A DNA stretch of 64,000 nt from Heligmosomoides polygyrus polygyrus (GCA_947396885.1 OX377205.1:26275407-26339406), one strand, 5' to 3'. Numbered from the stretch's first letter, positions 30,724-42,119 are shown. Translations and numbers: made by a program. Notes: a model not told the origin generated them from the sequence alone.

Positions 30724-31766
30724 TTAGGTTTTCCAGAAAGTTCTCAGCGTTTTTTGTTACTATTTTCCATTCGTCTATTAATAAGTATTAAAGGGAATAA
30801 AAATTCGGTTTGCATTGCGCAATAATGCTACTTTGTGTGCAGAATAGAATTTTTTTGCTATATCTGACTAAATAATTTATGTTTCTGCCTTGTTTTATAT
30901 CTCTGTTCTTGGAGGGCCTATTGAAGTATGTCGAAGGAGCAATTTCGAACGTTATTTTATTTTAGTTTCAAATCGGAACAAATCGGAGTCAAGACAGCTC
31001 GACAAATCAAACAAGTGTGGGGTCCAATAGCGTTGAAGAAAGAACTATGCGCAAGTGGTTCAGTAAATTTCGGACCGGAGATTTCGGCCTCGGAGATGAC
31101 CCCCGTAGCGGTCGACCTAGAGCAACCACTGGACGACAAGTTGGAGGAATTGCTGGAAGCTGAACCATCCTCAACAGTTAGCGGAATTGCGGAAGAGCTA
31201 AGCGTCAGCAAAACCGCTGTTGCTAATACTTTTAAGCGTCTTGGGAAGGTGAAAGAGCGAAAAGAGAGTGCCCCACGAATTAACTGAGTGGCAAAAATTG
31301 TCGAGTTTCGAGATTTGTTCTTCTCTACTTTTCAACAAAACTGACCCGTTTTTGGATCGAGTCATCATTTGTGAGGAAAAGTGGATTCTGTGTGATAACA
31401 GTGGTTGGACGCCGACGAACCCCCCCCCCCAGGAATTTTCCAAAGGCGACCCTCCACCAAAAAAGGTAGTAATGGTCGCTGTGTGGTGGTCGGCGGCTGG
31501 TGTGATCCACTACAACTTTTAGGTACAAAGCCAAACGGTCACAGCAGAGTCCTACTGTAAGGAAGTCGACGAAATGTGCCGAAAACTGCGTCATCTTCAA
31601 CCAGCACGGTCAACAGAAGAGGCCCGATTCTTTTGCATGATAACACCCGTCCACACGTTTCACAAATCACTATTCGAAAATTGAACGAACTAAGGGTTGA
31701 AGCGCTGCCTCATCCGCCATATTCTCCAGATCTCGCACAACCGACTGCACCTTTTCAAACACTCAG
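30724..31766 (+). mobile_element. mariner family 2, 3'-truncated copy
   Basis: A TA (30722-30723) precedes TTAGGTTTTCCAGAAAGTTC. Transposase pieces: MSKEQFRTLF (30928), SVSKTAVANTFKRLGKVKER-type region, MPHELTEWQK (31268), then DRVIICEEKWILCDN. Here the GDEKW motif reads CEEKW, so the first catalytic Asp is Glu. WSAAGVIHYNF and the PHPPYSPDL-like region follow to 31740. A C11 run (31420-31430) interrupts the frame. The right terminal repeat is missing. It pairs with the copy at 22283-23278. Confidence 0.8.
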
Positions 31767-31934
31767 AACTGAATTAAATATTATGTATTATTGCATGTGG
31801 ATAAATTACGTGTCTTGTATTGTTTTCAGTTAAGAAAAATATTTTAAACATGAATTGATTCTGTTTTCAATGATTTCGATTATTGCGAATTTGTACAAAA
31901 CTAACTTGTTGCGGTATAAAAATTTAATTATGCT

Positions 31935-32230
31935 AACGCCAGTGCGCGTAGTTGGAGGAGGTGCAGGTTGTCGCATGCATACCAGGTTCCTGGTTCGGAT
32001 TTTCCGCCCAAGCCAATCAAGCTTTACATGCCTCCGTTGTCGGTGAATTGGTATAAGACTTGTCTGGGGAGGACAACGCGCTGATTTGTTCGTCGGTTAG
32101 CCACCGCATTTCATTATATGGCCCAAATACGCATTCAAATCGCCTCCACAGTATCCCGTAGAAGTAGAGTGTGTGGCGCATTCAAAAAGGGATTGTGCAA
32201 CGCCGTCATTTATCGTTTATCCTTAACTTC
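31935..32230 (+). repeat. SINE-like dispersed repeat R300
   Basis: Forward copy, nearly full length: GTTGGAGGAGGTGCAGGTTG, GGTTCCTGGTTCGGATTTTC, GACTTGTCTGGGGAGGACAA and CCCAAATACGCATTCAAATC. It ends near TTTATCGTTTATCC. Confidence 0.75.
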
Positions 32231-32348
32231 ATTATTTTATTCCTCCCAGACACGTCATGTAGATGTAGACATCTGCTCCCATGGTGGCCCCATCTCGATG
32301 ATTGTTGAAATTCACATTTTGTGTCACAGCCGGCTTAGGAGCGTTGAG

Positions 32349-32574
32349 TCAGGGACGTCTCGCCGGTGGCGTATGTTCAGAGACGCAGTCAAAGACTTCG
32401 CCTTCCCCTCTGTCCACTACCAACAACTTGACCTGTTTCAAAGAAAGCTGTTGCGTTGGTTGGAGATCCAGATCAAGCGAATCCTCCTCCTGTGTCGGAG
32501 CCTCATCCATCCTTTTTTCTTTCGCATTTGCACCAGTCTTCTTATCGGCACCATTTGCAGCTGAACACAACAAA
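32349..32574 (-). CDS. putative terminal exon, unidentified gene
   Basis: An acceptor TTGTTGTGTTCAG precedes ~74 open codons ending TGA. The product is Lys/Glu/Asp/Gln-rich: ANGADKKTGANAKEKRMDE, SLDLDLQPTQQLSLKQVK, LLVVDRGEGEVFDCVSE. Composition is typical of a disordered nuclear or scaffold protein tail. It may belong with the frames at 32663-32776 and 32791-33078 upstream on the same strand. No family is recognised. Confidence 0.4.
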
Positions 32575-32662
32575 TCGCTCGAACAGTGTTCAATACAACA
32601 ACCCGAATTAAAATAGAAAGTCAGAAAAAACCACTGGGAAACGTATCAGAGAGTAGAGGACG

Positions 32663-32776
32663 TTATGGTGCAGTGCTCGCCGAAACTGTCGGCCCTGATA
32701 TCGTTATTTCGAACTGAGCATACCGCTTTAGTAGATCGGCCAACAGAGCGTTGCTCCCTTTAGATTCTATATGCAG
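32663..32776 (-). CDS. putative short exon, same strand as neighbours
   Basis: A 37-codon open frame includes ESKGSNALLADLLKRYAQF and EITISGPTVSAS. A CATATAG acceptor lies at its start (~32766). Support is weak; its use would depend on phase with the exon at 32791-33078. Confidence 0.25.
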   Translation of the reverse strand: MHIESKGSNALLADLLKRYAQFEITISGPTVSASTAP

Positions 32777-32790
32777 TCAGTATATCCGAT

Positions 32791-33078
32791 TTAATCTAAC
32801 AAGAGTGTGTTCAGTGCAGTCATAGTTGAGGTGGGGGTACAATGCGGTATTTCATGACAAGCATGATTCCGCACGAGGTCCTCTAACCGATTCAGGGTGT
32901 GGTAGCGCTCAGTAAGTTTCAAACGATCGGGTGATGAAGCATAGAAAGGATAAGTAATTCCCCCAGTTTTCGTGCTCATACCAACTATGTAGGAGCGCAG
33001 CTCTACTTTCCGAGCGCTCGATACGGCAATGCATGCCAGTCGGAAACGAGAGAACGCAGTTTCTACCTGCTCAGCGAA
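32791..33078 (-). CDS. putative 95-codon exon, unidentified gene
   Basis: Open from just after a CATAG (possible acceptor, 33079-33083) to a TAA at 32791-32793. The sequence reads as real protein: FAEQVETAFSRFRLACIAVS, ARKVELRSYIVGMSTKTG, DRLKLTERYHTLNRLEDLVR. It could be part of a host gene or of an LTR-element gag; I cannot decide. Competing frames on the + strand are short. Confidence 0.4.
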   Translation of the reverse strand, partial: FAEQVETAFSRFRLACIAVSSARKVELRSYIVGMSTKTGGITYPFYASSPDRLKLTERYHTLNRLEDLVRNHACHEIPHCTPTSTMTALNTLLLD

Positions 33079-33099
33079 CTATGGTGCTCCATGGCGTTT

Positions 33100-34390
33100 G
33101 CTCGCCCGGGATGTTCTACCTTGCTTATAATTGCTTTGTGATGCAAAACACACCTGGCGCCTTCAGTTTCTCGTAAAGCGCGATTTTACGCTTAATTCCG
33201 AAATGCGGAGGTAACCCAGAGAGCGGCGAAGTCGACTTCGTAATAGACCACTCTCGATTTTTTGGCTAGATTTCGCCGCAGATACTAATTTTTTCCCCAG
33301 ATACTCCCCACCCCCACATATAGGCAATTACGACGATGGGAAAAAACAAAATACGGTATGCGTCTGGGCTGGCCTCGGAAGATGCCCTACTGCATTTTAG
33401 GCGATTCATCTACCGGACCGATTGTCTACGTGGATCGGGAAAGGTGACGTCACGACAAAAGAACAAGGGACGGGGAACAAATGCTAAAGAAAAAGAAAAT
33501 TTGAGATTTCATGGTCCTTGCTAGTAAAGCATTCATTATTTTGAGTATTCAAGGAAGGTGAGACAAGAGCCCATTTAGAGCCTGTATCAAAAATTTAGAG
33601 CTTGTATGGCGTCGCGAGACGTGCGTTTAAAGTTTCCGTTCACACCGTTCCAAGATTTAATCTCACTTTGCGGGTTCTTCTTTTTACAGCTTTCTTATTC
33701 ATACTCTCTCTTGCGATTCTTTGCACGCGCATGCTGATGTTTTTCACATTATCCCTTCCTTAACGACTGGCTTGTGATTGAGGCCGTTCCCAGGCTTGAT
33801 CCGTTTGGACACATTGGACACCAAGTGAATTTTGGGGGATTCCCAACACTTCCGCCACACGTTTGGTACAGGTCATTGGACGCAAACACTATTATTTCAG
33901 CTCTGCTGGACTGGTAGTCCACGTCCTCTCCTCCTCTTTACACATAAATGTCAAGAAGTTCGAAGCGCGCGTGGAATCCTTGTTGGTGATGGCTGTCATA
34001 CCGCAGGGGGGTCCTCCGCCCGTACATCGGTGGAGGCCCCACCCACGGCCCGATCTGTGGCAAGTCAGATCGGCGGCTCACATCCAGTGGACTCGACGAC
34101 TGTCACGTGGTATTTTTACCCCAAGGCCCTTGGCGGATCTTAGACTGCCGCGTTTTATGCCGTGCGACCTAGCGTTCCCCAAGAAAGCGTCTCTGCGGCT
34201 GCCTGATTTCCTCCGGGAGAAACCCCGTTGGGCGGAGCGTCCCACGACCACCGGCGGTCCCTCCACTTGCGACGCTTTGATGACCTCACATTTGACATTG
34301 ATTGTTTGAAAGACCACCACACAGGCTTAGATATTAGACTTTGCAAGTTATAAATTTATTTTAACTAAGCGATAACGACAAAATATAACA
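33100..34390. other. no recognisable gene
   Basis: A GC-rich stretch at 33.97-34.28 kb is open on both strands (148 codons +, 80 codons -) without recognisable motifs. The sequence near 33200-33240 weakly resembles 47430-47480 (TGCGGAGG.AACC.AGAGAG). Confidence 0.35.
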
Positions 34391-34399
34391 TCAACTATA

Positions 34400-34925
34400 T
34401 TATGAGAACGATCTACGCTACGTGTCAAGGGCCAGGCTGCATCCAACCTACCGGGATTCAAGACCGTGCCCCGCGGGACTTACCTGGCCCAAGCCTGTGG
34501 CCTGTGCCAAGTCAGGACCGACGAAGCCAGGCAGAGGCCGCGCGTTGCCTGTGGATGAGCGACGACGACGTTGACAACGGATTCTCGGTCCTCTGGCAAC
34601 GGGCGACGACCATCGACGACAATGGCGACCAGAATAAAGTATCTCGACGGCGACCATGACCGGATCCATCAGACGGACGACTCTGTCACAACACCGCGAG
34701 GAACGACGACGACGAAGACATCCGATCGCTCAGCGGGAGCGGTGGCAGTAGGACTGCCTGCCAAGTTGGCCAGAGAAGACAGAGGCACGCACCGTCTGCG
34801 TCTATACCAGCTTCTAAAAGGTTCGACGACGTGGTCGTCGAACCTTCTCGATCGGCACGTTTGACCCTGTCTATCGACTGGCTGGCCCCTGCGGCGGCGA
34901 CGTGTCAGCGACATGTCGAACACAA
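34400..34925. other. CpG-rich block with a perfect hairpin
   Basis: CGA/GAC-rich sequence, open in several frames. At 34818-34846 AAGGTTCGACGAC and GTCGTCGAACCTT form a perfect 13-bp stem with a 3-nt GTG loop. No product is recognised. Confidence 0.5.
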
Positions 34926-35025
34926 GTCACGACAATGGCCGCTTTTGAACTATTTCCCGACATAACGAACAATACACAACAAATGGGCAACTACATGTGG
35001 AAATAAGTAAACTACCCAACCTGGG
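34925..35025 (+). repeat. dispersed repeat R-CCGACATAA, copy
   Basis: Shares GGCCGCTTTTGAACTAT, TTCCCGACATAA, AAATGGGCAACTACATGTGG with 40884-40990; shorter relatives lie at 38455-38510 (inverted) and 41165-41215. It directly abuts MITE family 2 copy 1. Confidence 0.5.
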
Positions 35026-35059
35026 AATGTTCATTATTTACAGCTTTATGAATCCACCT

Positions 35060-35238
35060 GGGACCATATTTATAAACGACTTACGGAGATTTAACAAAGA
35101 AATTACAGCCAAAATTCCTCATAACGCCAATATTTTACCATATCGCCCGTTTACAAGCCGCGTTAGTTCGCTTTTTTCAGAAATGTCGGCTGTAATTTCT
35201 CCGTTAAATTTCTGTAAGTCGTTTATGAGTCCGGCCCC
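35060..35238. mobile_element. MITE family 2, copy 1
   Basis: 179-bp element. The left end GGGACCATATTTATAAACGA, then CTTACGGAGATTTAAC, faces a right end reading GGGGCCGGACTCATAAACGA on the other strand, then CTTACAGAAATTTAAC. Inverted ends extend over ~45 bp. It is non-coding. The outermost bases resemble those of MITE family 1. Confidence 0.75.
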
Positions 35239-35819
35239 TGGTTGCCCAGATAGACTTACTTTCCGGGTTATTAGTCGGAGAGGGGAACTTAAAGAAGACC
35301 ATTTACAGTGCAAAGTTAGGGAGGATCCTTCTATTAGACATGCACCTAGAACATCGTTTTCAACCATCTACAAAAGAAAACGTCAATAAAATAAATAAAT
35401 AAATGATAGAGCAAGACACCATCAAACAACGTTTTGGACACAGGCAAGACAATGTACTTGACGCCTTAACCATTTGCAGACGTGCTGATCTACCTCACAA
35501 ATGTTATCTATATTCTCATGTTCCCCTTCATGTGCCACCTCATCGCGGTGAAGGGGTGAACATCACTTAGTGATGACTAACGGCACAAATGGTACACTAT
35601 GCTTTGTTGTGTATAGGCGGCTCTCATGTATCCCTGGCCAGGAACATGCGAGTAACCAGACCACCGCCATGGGTCAAACAACTGAACCCACTCCCCAGTC
35701 CTCCGCGCGCCGGACGTGGACTTCTACGACGTCGGTTGCATCCACCTCCGGCGAGGGGTCATTTAATCTCGGAGTTAAACTATCAGAACGTCATTGGAAT
35801 CGGATTACCCTTCCCACCA

Positions 35820-38345
35820 TGACACCGAAACTGCCTATTCGTCTGCACTTATAACTGTCGTACGATCGCATCTGAGCAGGATCTTGGGACAATGCTTTAC
35901 AAAAGCCGCAACATCAAATACGACGTTATCGCCCTACAGGAAACGAAAGAGTGGACATAAAGAATATTGGCGGAGTTGGATTTCTCGTCAATTCGACAGT
36001 GCACCACCTAGTAGACTCTTACAGGATCAGTACAGGTTACAGTCCGCGAGTAGCTATTCTTCGTCTGGAAACCAAAGATCAAGGAACCATCTCCATCATA
36101 AATGGATATGCTCCAACTTCTGCGGCTACAGACGAAGAAAAGGAGGAATTGTACAAGCTGTTCGAAAGGACTGTCAACGACGAGAACGCGTGCCGTCTCT
36201 TTCATGGAAATTCTATGCTCAAAAAGCTTTCCAACTGGCGATAGACCTGGGAAAGCCCAAATGGGGAAACAATTTCGGAGATCGACCATGTTCTTACAAA
36301 CAGACGCTGGAGTATGTTCGACGTCTCCGTGCTGCCTTCATTTGACACCGGCTCGGATCACCGTCTTGTCCGTGCAAAGCTGACTTTCAAAAAGAGGATG
36401 TTCAAGCGTGACACTTATAAACCGCCAACGGTGAGGATCCCCACATTCAAGTGTGAGGAGTTGTAATATGCAGTAAAGTCGTATGATTTTAATCTTCTTG
36501 ACCATCCATCGGAAGACTGCGACCTTCTCTCCAAAGGACGGTTGAAATGTGCTAGCAGCTCTTGCGAAGCCACATCACCGATCTGCTTCAAGACTCAACG
36601 CACATGCGATTAAACTCTTGGAGCAAAGAAGAGCTGTCAAACTGGATCCTAATGCTTCCCATCTGGAAGTCACCATCTCGAAAGTCCCTCGAATTGCAGT
36701 GAAGGAGTCCATTCAAGCCTACAGAAGATTGAAGCTGTTAGAAGCCGCTAGGAAAGGTTCAAGCATAAAGCGCTGCAAACGAGATCTCTGCGACCAGAAA
36801 GCATTAATGTCAGCCTTGTGGATAGGGACGGAACAATGCAAACGTCTCGAAGAGCGATGGAGACCATAGTTCAAGAATTCTACACAGATCTGTTTCGTTT
36901 TCCAGCACTGTCCAGAAATGCTTGATGCCACCAGCTGAGGAAGTAACTCCCATTCTGGAATCAGAAGTTGCTCATGCCATCAAAAGGATGAAGCCGAGCA
37001 CTGCTCCCGGACCGGAGGTCATTTCTGCTGATCTCCTTCGTGCGGGTGGCAGTGCCCTCTGCTCACTTCTTGCCAAGCACTTCAACCTTCGACTTGGTAG
37101 GATTCCGGACTCATGGAAGGAGTCGAAAACAGTGCTACTCTTCAAAAAAGGTCAGCAGGAGGATATCAACAACTATCGACCCATCAGCCCTCTCTCGGTT
37201 GTGTACAAGATCTTCACCAAGATACTGCTTAACCGCATGGAGCGTTGCTTGTATGAGTATCAGCCAGTGGAGCAAGCAGGGTTTCGCAAGAATTTCTCCT
37301 GCATGGACCATATTCAGACTGTCTCACAACTCATCGAGAGGAGCCGCGAATACCACATCCCACTTGTCCTTTTCTTTGTGGATCGACGAATGTTTCTCGA
37401 ATACATCAACTACCATCTAGTTGTTCGATCGAATGCTTAAAATTCCTATCGAGAAAGGAGTTCGGCAGAGAGACATGAGTTCTTCTCAGCTATTCACAGC
37501 GGCACTCAAGGATGCCATGAAGGACTTGAACTGGGACGATAAAAGCTACCTTGTAGAAGGTAAACGGATCAGCAAACTTCGCTTCGCTGACGATATTGTT
37601 CTCATTTCTACCAGCACGGCAGAAGTCGAGGAGGTGCTGAGCGAGCTCATTGTGGCAGGTATGAAGATTGGGTGTAAGACATGAGTATGTCCAAAACGCA
37701 GTTTATGGTCAACCAGTGGTGTTACACGGGACCGTAATGTTAAATGGAGTCGCTCTACAACAGGTCAACTCCTACGTCTATCTGGGAAGAGAGCCGAACA
37801 TGAGTGACGACCCCGCTCCTGAAATCGCCCGCAGGAGACGCGCAGCATGGGCAGCCTTCAGTTCGATTCGCGAAGTCACCGATCAGGTCAAAGATGCCGG
37901 CCTCAGGGCCTCGATATTCAACGCCTCTGTACAGCCTGCGATGCGTTACGCGAAACAAACCTGACCCAAGACAACAAGATAATCGCCAGATCAATGCACA
38001 CTACGCATCGTGCACTGGAGAGCTCGGAGCTACGGGAGACGTCGCAATTAGCAGACCCGCTGCAGTACATGAAGTAGTCCAAATATCGCTGGGCCGGACA
38101 CCTGCTTCAACGAAAGGACAATAGATGGAGTCTCCGTGTCACAGATTGGCTCCCGAGAGACCATAAGAGACCCTGGGACGACCGCCGACGCGATGGGCAG
38201 ACTCACTCTCAAGATCTTTCAGAGAGCGGAGTCTGCCTCACTGGATGCAAGCAGCCGAGATCGAGCGGTCTGGAAGAGTTGTGGTCCCCGCTGAGAAGAC
38301 CTCCAGCCGACAAAAGGACCATCAAAGTATCAAAGTATGTAAGTT
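35820..38345 (+). mobile_element. RTE-like non-LTR retrotransposon, LINE family 3, broken
   Basis: Endonuclease: CTYNCRTIASEQ and KYDVIALQETKEW (35840-35955, frameshifted), then GVGFLVNSTVHHLVDSYRIS and INGYAPTSAATDEEKEELY (35951-36244). Reverse transcriptase: EVAHAIKRMKPSTAPGPEVI, SADLLRAGG, NNYRPISPLSVVYKIFTKI, EQAGFRKNFSCMDHIQTVSQ (36922-37440), then RQRDMSSSQLF and LRFADDIVLIST (37421-37684; the FADD active site is intact). Carboxyl part: QVNSYVYLGREPNMSDD (37668-37964) and YRWAGHLLQRKDNRWSLRV (~38070). The tail is an ATCAAAGT repeat (38321-38338). Frameshifts and an endonuclease deletion inactivate it. Confidence 0.85.
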
Positions 38346-38454
38346 CCTATTCTCATGTTTTCTGCGTCATTTAATCTGATTTCGTAAGTGCAGTTGCTGT
38401 TGTTTTCTAAGGTTAAATACACTTCAGTGCAGAGCAGATTTAGTTCTTATGAAA

Positions 38455-38510
38455 TCGTTTAAGAGTGGCCACCACCAAACAGAGATGCACCTTAGCGCGA
38501 TATCGGTGAA
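38455..38510 (-). repeat. dispersed repeat R-CCGACATAA, fragment
   Basis: Inverted relative of the block at 40884-40935 (AAGAGTGGCCACCACCAAAC, GAGATGCACC). It lies next to MITE family 2 copy 2, as its relative does next to copy 1. Confidence 0.4.
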
Positions 38511-38521
38511 ATTTACATCCA

Positions 38522-38690
38522 GGGGTCAGATTCATCAACGATTTACAGCAATTTAACAAGTAAAATACAGCCGAAATCTTTGATAGCGCGGCTTATCAAG
38601 CGATATGTTGGGACATTTATCCGCGCTACCAAGGATTTCTTTTGTATTCTCTCTGTTAAATTGCTGTAAGTCGTTGATGAATACGACCCC
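38522..38690. mobile_element. MITE family 2, copy 2
   Basis: A 169-bp element with ends GGGGTCAGATTCATCAACGA, then TTTACAGCAATTTAAC, mirrored by GGGGTCGTATTCATCAACGA, then CTTACAGCAATTTAAC. It is c. 60% identical in its arms to 35060-35238 and non-coding. Confidence 0.8.
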
Positions 38691-38699
38691 AGGAATATA

Positions 38700-39545
38700 T
38701 TGAATGAGAAATACGGGAGGCGGTCGCAACTTACAGCGTAATTCGTTCAGAGACTCGAACTACTTAACCAGATGTGCGTGGACAGAATTGAAGCTATTCA
38801 AGAAATGTTAGAACGAACGCTCTCGAGGAGTTTAGGCCGAGACTAACTATAAAACTGATTCCGTCCTATAAAAGCTCTCTGTTTCCGCCGTTTATTCCCA
38901 AATCGGCACAAATAGTTTCAGAGGGATCACGATGTAGGACAGTCCTTCATAACATTTTGTACCGCGAAGCTAATTCCAAGGAGGGGGGGGGCTACTCCAT
39001 ACTCATCTGCAGACATGCGGCATGCAATATAATACTCTAACATGATTACCTTATGCATTGCTGTCCTCACAATGCGCCACGTAGAAATAGAAATAGGGGT
39101 GGGTCGATACGTTGAGTGCGCGAGCGTCCCTGTAGGTATCGCCACGTTGAACCTGCCCACACGCACGCATGCGTTGCGGTCTTTGGAGGCTTTGAATTTT
39201 TTTACGTCTCAATCTCCTCTTTATTTCAGTAGCGAGACCGCAGTAGTTGCAGGGGTTTAGGTAAGCGTGTTGTGTTCCAGGTGTTCAACTCCAAATAGTG
39301 TTTGGACGTTAGTATGGAGTGCCCCCCCCCCTTTGGATTGGACCGCTTTAAGCGGCATTCACACTGTCGTTGCTGCTGTTGCGCAACCGATGCCGTAATG
39401 ATGAAGCATACCGTAGAGACGCAGATGCTTGTCAACGGAGGCATATCACAGGTCTGCAACAAGCATCGAACTCCGCCCCTTTTTCGTTGCTCGTCGCTGC
39501 AACAGCGCAGCGGCAGTGTGGAAGTTTTCCAAGGCTAATATCCAC
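38700..39545. other. no recognisable gene
   Basis: Contains a G9 run (38983-38991) and a C10 run (39322-39331). Short frames only. Confidence 0.4.
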
Positions 39546-39550
39546 TGACC

Positions 39551-39900
39551 AGGGAATGCCGTCAGCTTCCCATGGAACTTCGGATTGAGATCTATATCAC
39601 GTGAAAGAGCTCGAGACGCTGATCACAGATATGTAGGCCAAATTTGCTAAATGGATCTCCTAAGCAAGTTATGGCCGGCGGAAGCCGCGATGTCTTCCAT
39701 GTGTTAGGCGCGCTCAATCAGCGTTGGGCGCAGTATTGCGCGCCTAACACATGGAAGACTTGGCGGCTTCCGCCGGCCATAACTCGCTTAGGACGTCCAT
39801 TTAGCAAATTTGGTCTACACATCTGTGATTACCGTCTCGAGCTCTTTTACGTGATATAGGTCTCAATCCGAAGTTCCATGTGAAACTGACGGCATTCCCT
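39551..39900. mobile_element. 350-bp foldback element
   Basis: Two 163-bp arms (39551-39713 and 39738-39900) are near-perfect inverted copies around a 24-bp centre. The outer ends read AGGGAATGCCGTCAGCTTCC and the inner ends GTCTTCCATGTGTTAGGCGC. It is non-coding. A single-arm relative lies at 45830-46017 inside a LINE. The transcript would be a long double-stranded hairpin. Confidence 0.9.
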
Positions 39901-39904
39901 ATTG

Positions 39905-40655
39905 AGAACATTGAGACCCCCCGCGAGCCTTTTTGGGAACCCAAACCCGCCGCGGACCTGTGGTACAACCTTTGTCGGTCGAAGTCGAGCGAGAAATGGC
40001 TTTCCGTGGTACTCGTGAGCTGACAAACGTCACTGTGAGTTGGAATTTATTTGTAAAGGCGTGTGAAAGACGTGGTTCACCACTGCAGCATAACTGTCGT
40101 AATGGCGCTTGCCTGCAATAACGTGTGAGAAACGTCGAGCATGAGAGACAATTCCCCAGAGGGGACTTAGTGTCCAAAGGGTTCCATGACTTATCCTCTC
40201 ATTTTCCTGCATTTTTCAGAGCCATCACTGACATTTCACTGTGATGAAGGCATTGAATGCAGTTATCAGAAATGTAGCAAAGGAAATTTTGCAGTCGTAC
40301 CTGCCTTGTCCTTCAATATGGACTGAAAACGAGTAGAAATTACGCGTCGCAGAAAATTGGAAGACGAATAAGCTGTACTACCTTCTTTTTCCTGCATCCA
40401 ACTATGGCATGAGGTAGTAGAATGCATGTTAAAATCGAGCATAGGTTGATTGACCACATAGTGGTGCAAGCCCTTAAAAATGGATTTCAGCAAAAAGTGA
40501 AGAACCACACCGCTACATGTACCTTATAACCATCGTGGTTGATAACGGCGCGTTCGAAAACTAAACAGATCTAATTACTTCACTATGAGCTGTCTCTCAT
40601 TTTGTTCCGTTCAGTTGGAGGTGCAGTAAGATGTCATGGCGCAACAAGCCATGCC
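39905..40655. other. no recognisable gene
   Basis: Short frames on both strands; no motif or repeat recognised. Confidence 0.4.
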
Positions 40656-40660
40656 GTTCA

Positions 40661-40816
40661 GGGGCCGGGTTCATCAACAATGAAACCAATTGGTATACTA
40701 TGTAAGGAGTAGAGATAAGAGTCAGGTAGAGATAAGGCAAGAGTCAGAAACGCAGGCTTCGTCGTGGACATCTCTACCCCTATACCCGCGGGTTAGTCGC
40801 TGATGAATCTGGCCCC
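40661..40816. mobile_element. MITE family 1, copy 2
   Basis: A 156-bp element, left end GGGGCCGGGTTCATCAACAA, right end reading GGGGCCAGATTCATCAGCGA on the other strand, then CTAACCCGCGGG. The interior shares AGAGTCAGAAACGCAGGCTT with copy 1 in the opposite orientation. Confidence 0.8.
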
Positions 40817-40883
40817 TGTTCTGATGTGTTTCAACGCTTCTGGGCATTTTCTGTGCCCAGAAAAAAAATCAAGTCACAGAAGC

Positions 40884-40990
40884 TGGGGTGCAATCGTAGT
40901 TAGTGGTGACCGCCCTTAAACGATATCCCGACATAATGAGTTACAATAAATGGGTAGCAGCATGTGGAACTAAGCGCCAACCTGAAGACA
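40884..40990 (+). repeat. dispersed repeat R-CCGACATAA, longest copy
   Basis: GGTGCAATCGTAGTTAGTGG, GACCGCCCTTAAACGATATC, CCGACATAATGAG, AAATGGGTAGCAGCATGTGG. It follows MITE family 1 copy 2 by ~70 bp. A further short copy is at 41165-41215 (GGTGCAATTCTATTTCGTGG). Confidence 0.45.
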
Positions 40991-41219
40991 GACTCAGTTT
41001 CCAAGTTCCTAGTTGGGAGGGAACGGACCGCTCTCTAGCTAATCTAGTGAAGGAAGCCCGTTACTAGATTTGCACCGAAAACGGTTCATCTTCTAGCAGA
41101 TGAAACAAATAACACCAGTGAAATAAAAATGTTTATATTACAAGTTTATATTACAACACCATCGATTAGTTAACGTTGGTGCAATTCTATTTCGTGGTAG
41201 CCGCTCTTTAACGATTTAA

Positions 41220-42115
41220 TAAGAAAAGAAAGTGTTAAGAATTGAAACATATCGGACAAATTCATTCCACAGAAAATAGCTAGGCACTATGCGAGATGGG
41301 GGTTGCCCACCAGTACTCAAAAAAGTACGGCGTGTCGTGGCATTTCCCACGTGTAGCACGAGTTTTTACTCGTTTAGCTGGCACGTGACGTACAGTGTGA
41401 CCTACGCCCTCTCCTTGCAACTTGTATTACACGTACGTACATGTCAGTTCGTGTACAATGTGGAAAACTCCTCGTCACTGCATCCGACTGCCGCACTCAA
41501 GGCGGTCGAAACCCAGAAGAACCTCCCCCAACTCGGATTGCCCTAATAACTGCACTACACTAACGAAACCATGTAACACAGACAGATAATAATGTTGAAT
41601 ATGCCCTCCTTGATTTTGTGAATTTCTGTGACCTCTCATTGTAAAATATTAGCTTCATTACAGGTTCGTTGGTAAAAAAAGTGTAAATTCTGGTGGTTTT
41701 ACTTCCATTAATGACGTTGCGCTTAACCTGAGCTATAGCAGTTTGAAATAAGCGGTCCGTTTTGGCGATTAAATTTGCGACATCTTAATACTTGCAATAG
41801 AAAGGCTCGAAGTATGCCCCAACAGCGATTGTCCACTAGAATCTATGTACACATAGGAAGACTCTCGATCGGTCACTGTTACAATTGGTGCTTTTGTCAA
41901 GTTGCAGATGCAGACGATTAAGGGGTCCACAATGATTGCGATGGAATCGTTGCCGCAATTATTATCAGAAGCAATGATGTGAACGGACCTGCACGATCTG
42001 CAAGCGGATAGGAGAGCAGCGAGTAATCCTGCCTCATGAGCCAGATTTTCAATGACGATACGACGTAGGGCTTGTAAACCTTATTAATGCGTGGTTCAGT
42101 GGATGTGAGAGCGAG
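41220..42115. other. no recognisable gene
   Basis: An 85-codon + frame at 41289-41546 lacks motifs. No mobile element recognised. Confidence 0.35.
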
Positions 42116-42119
42116 TGTA

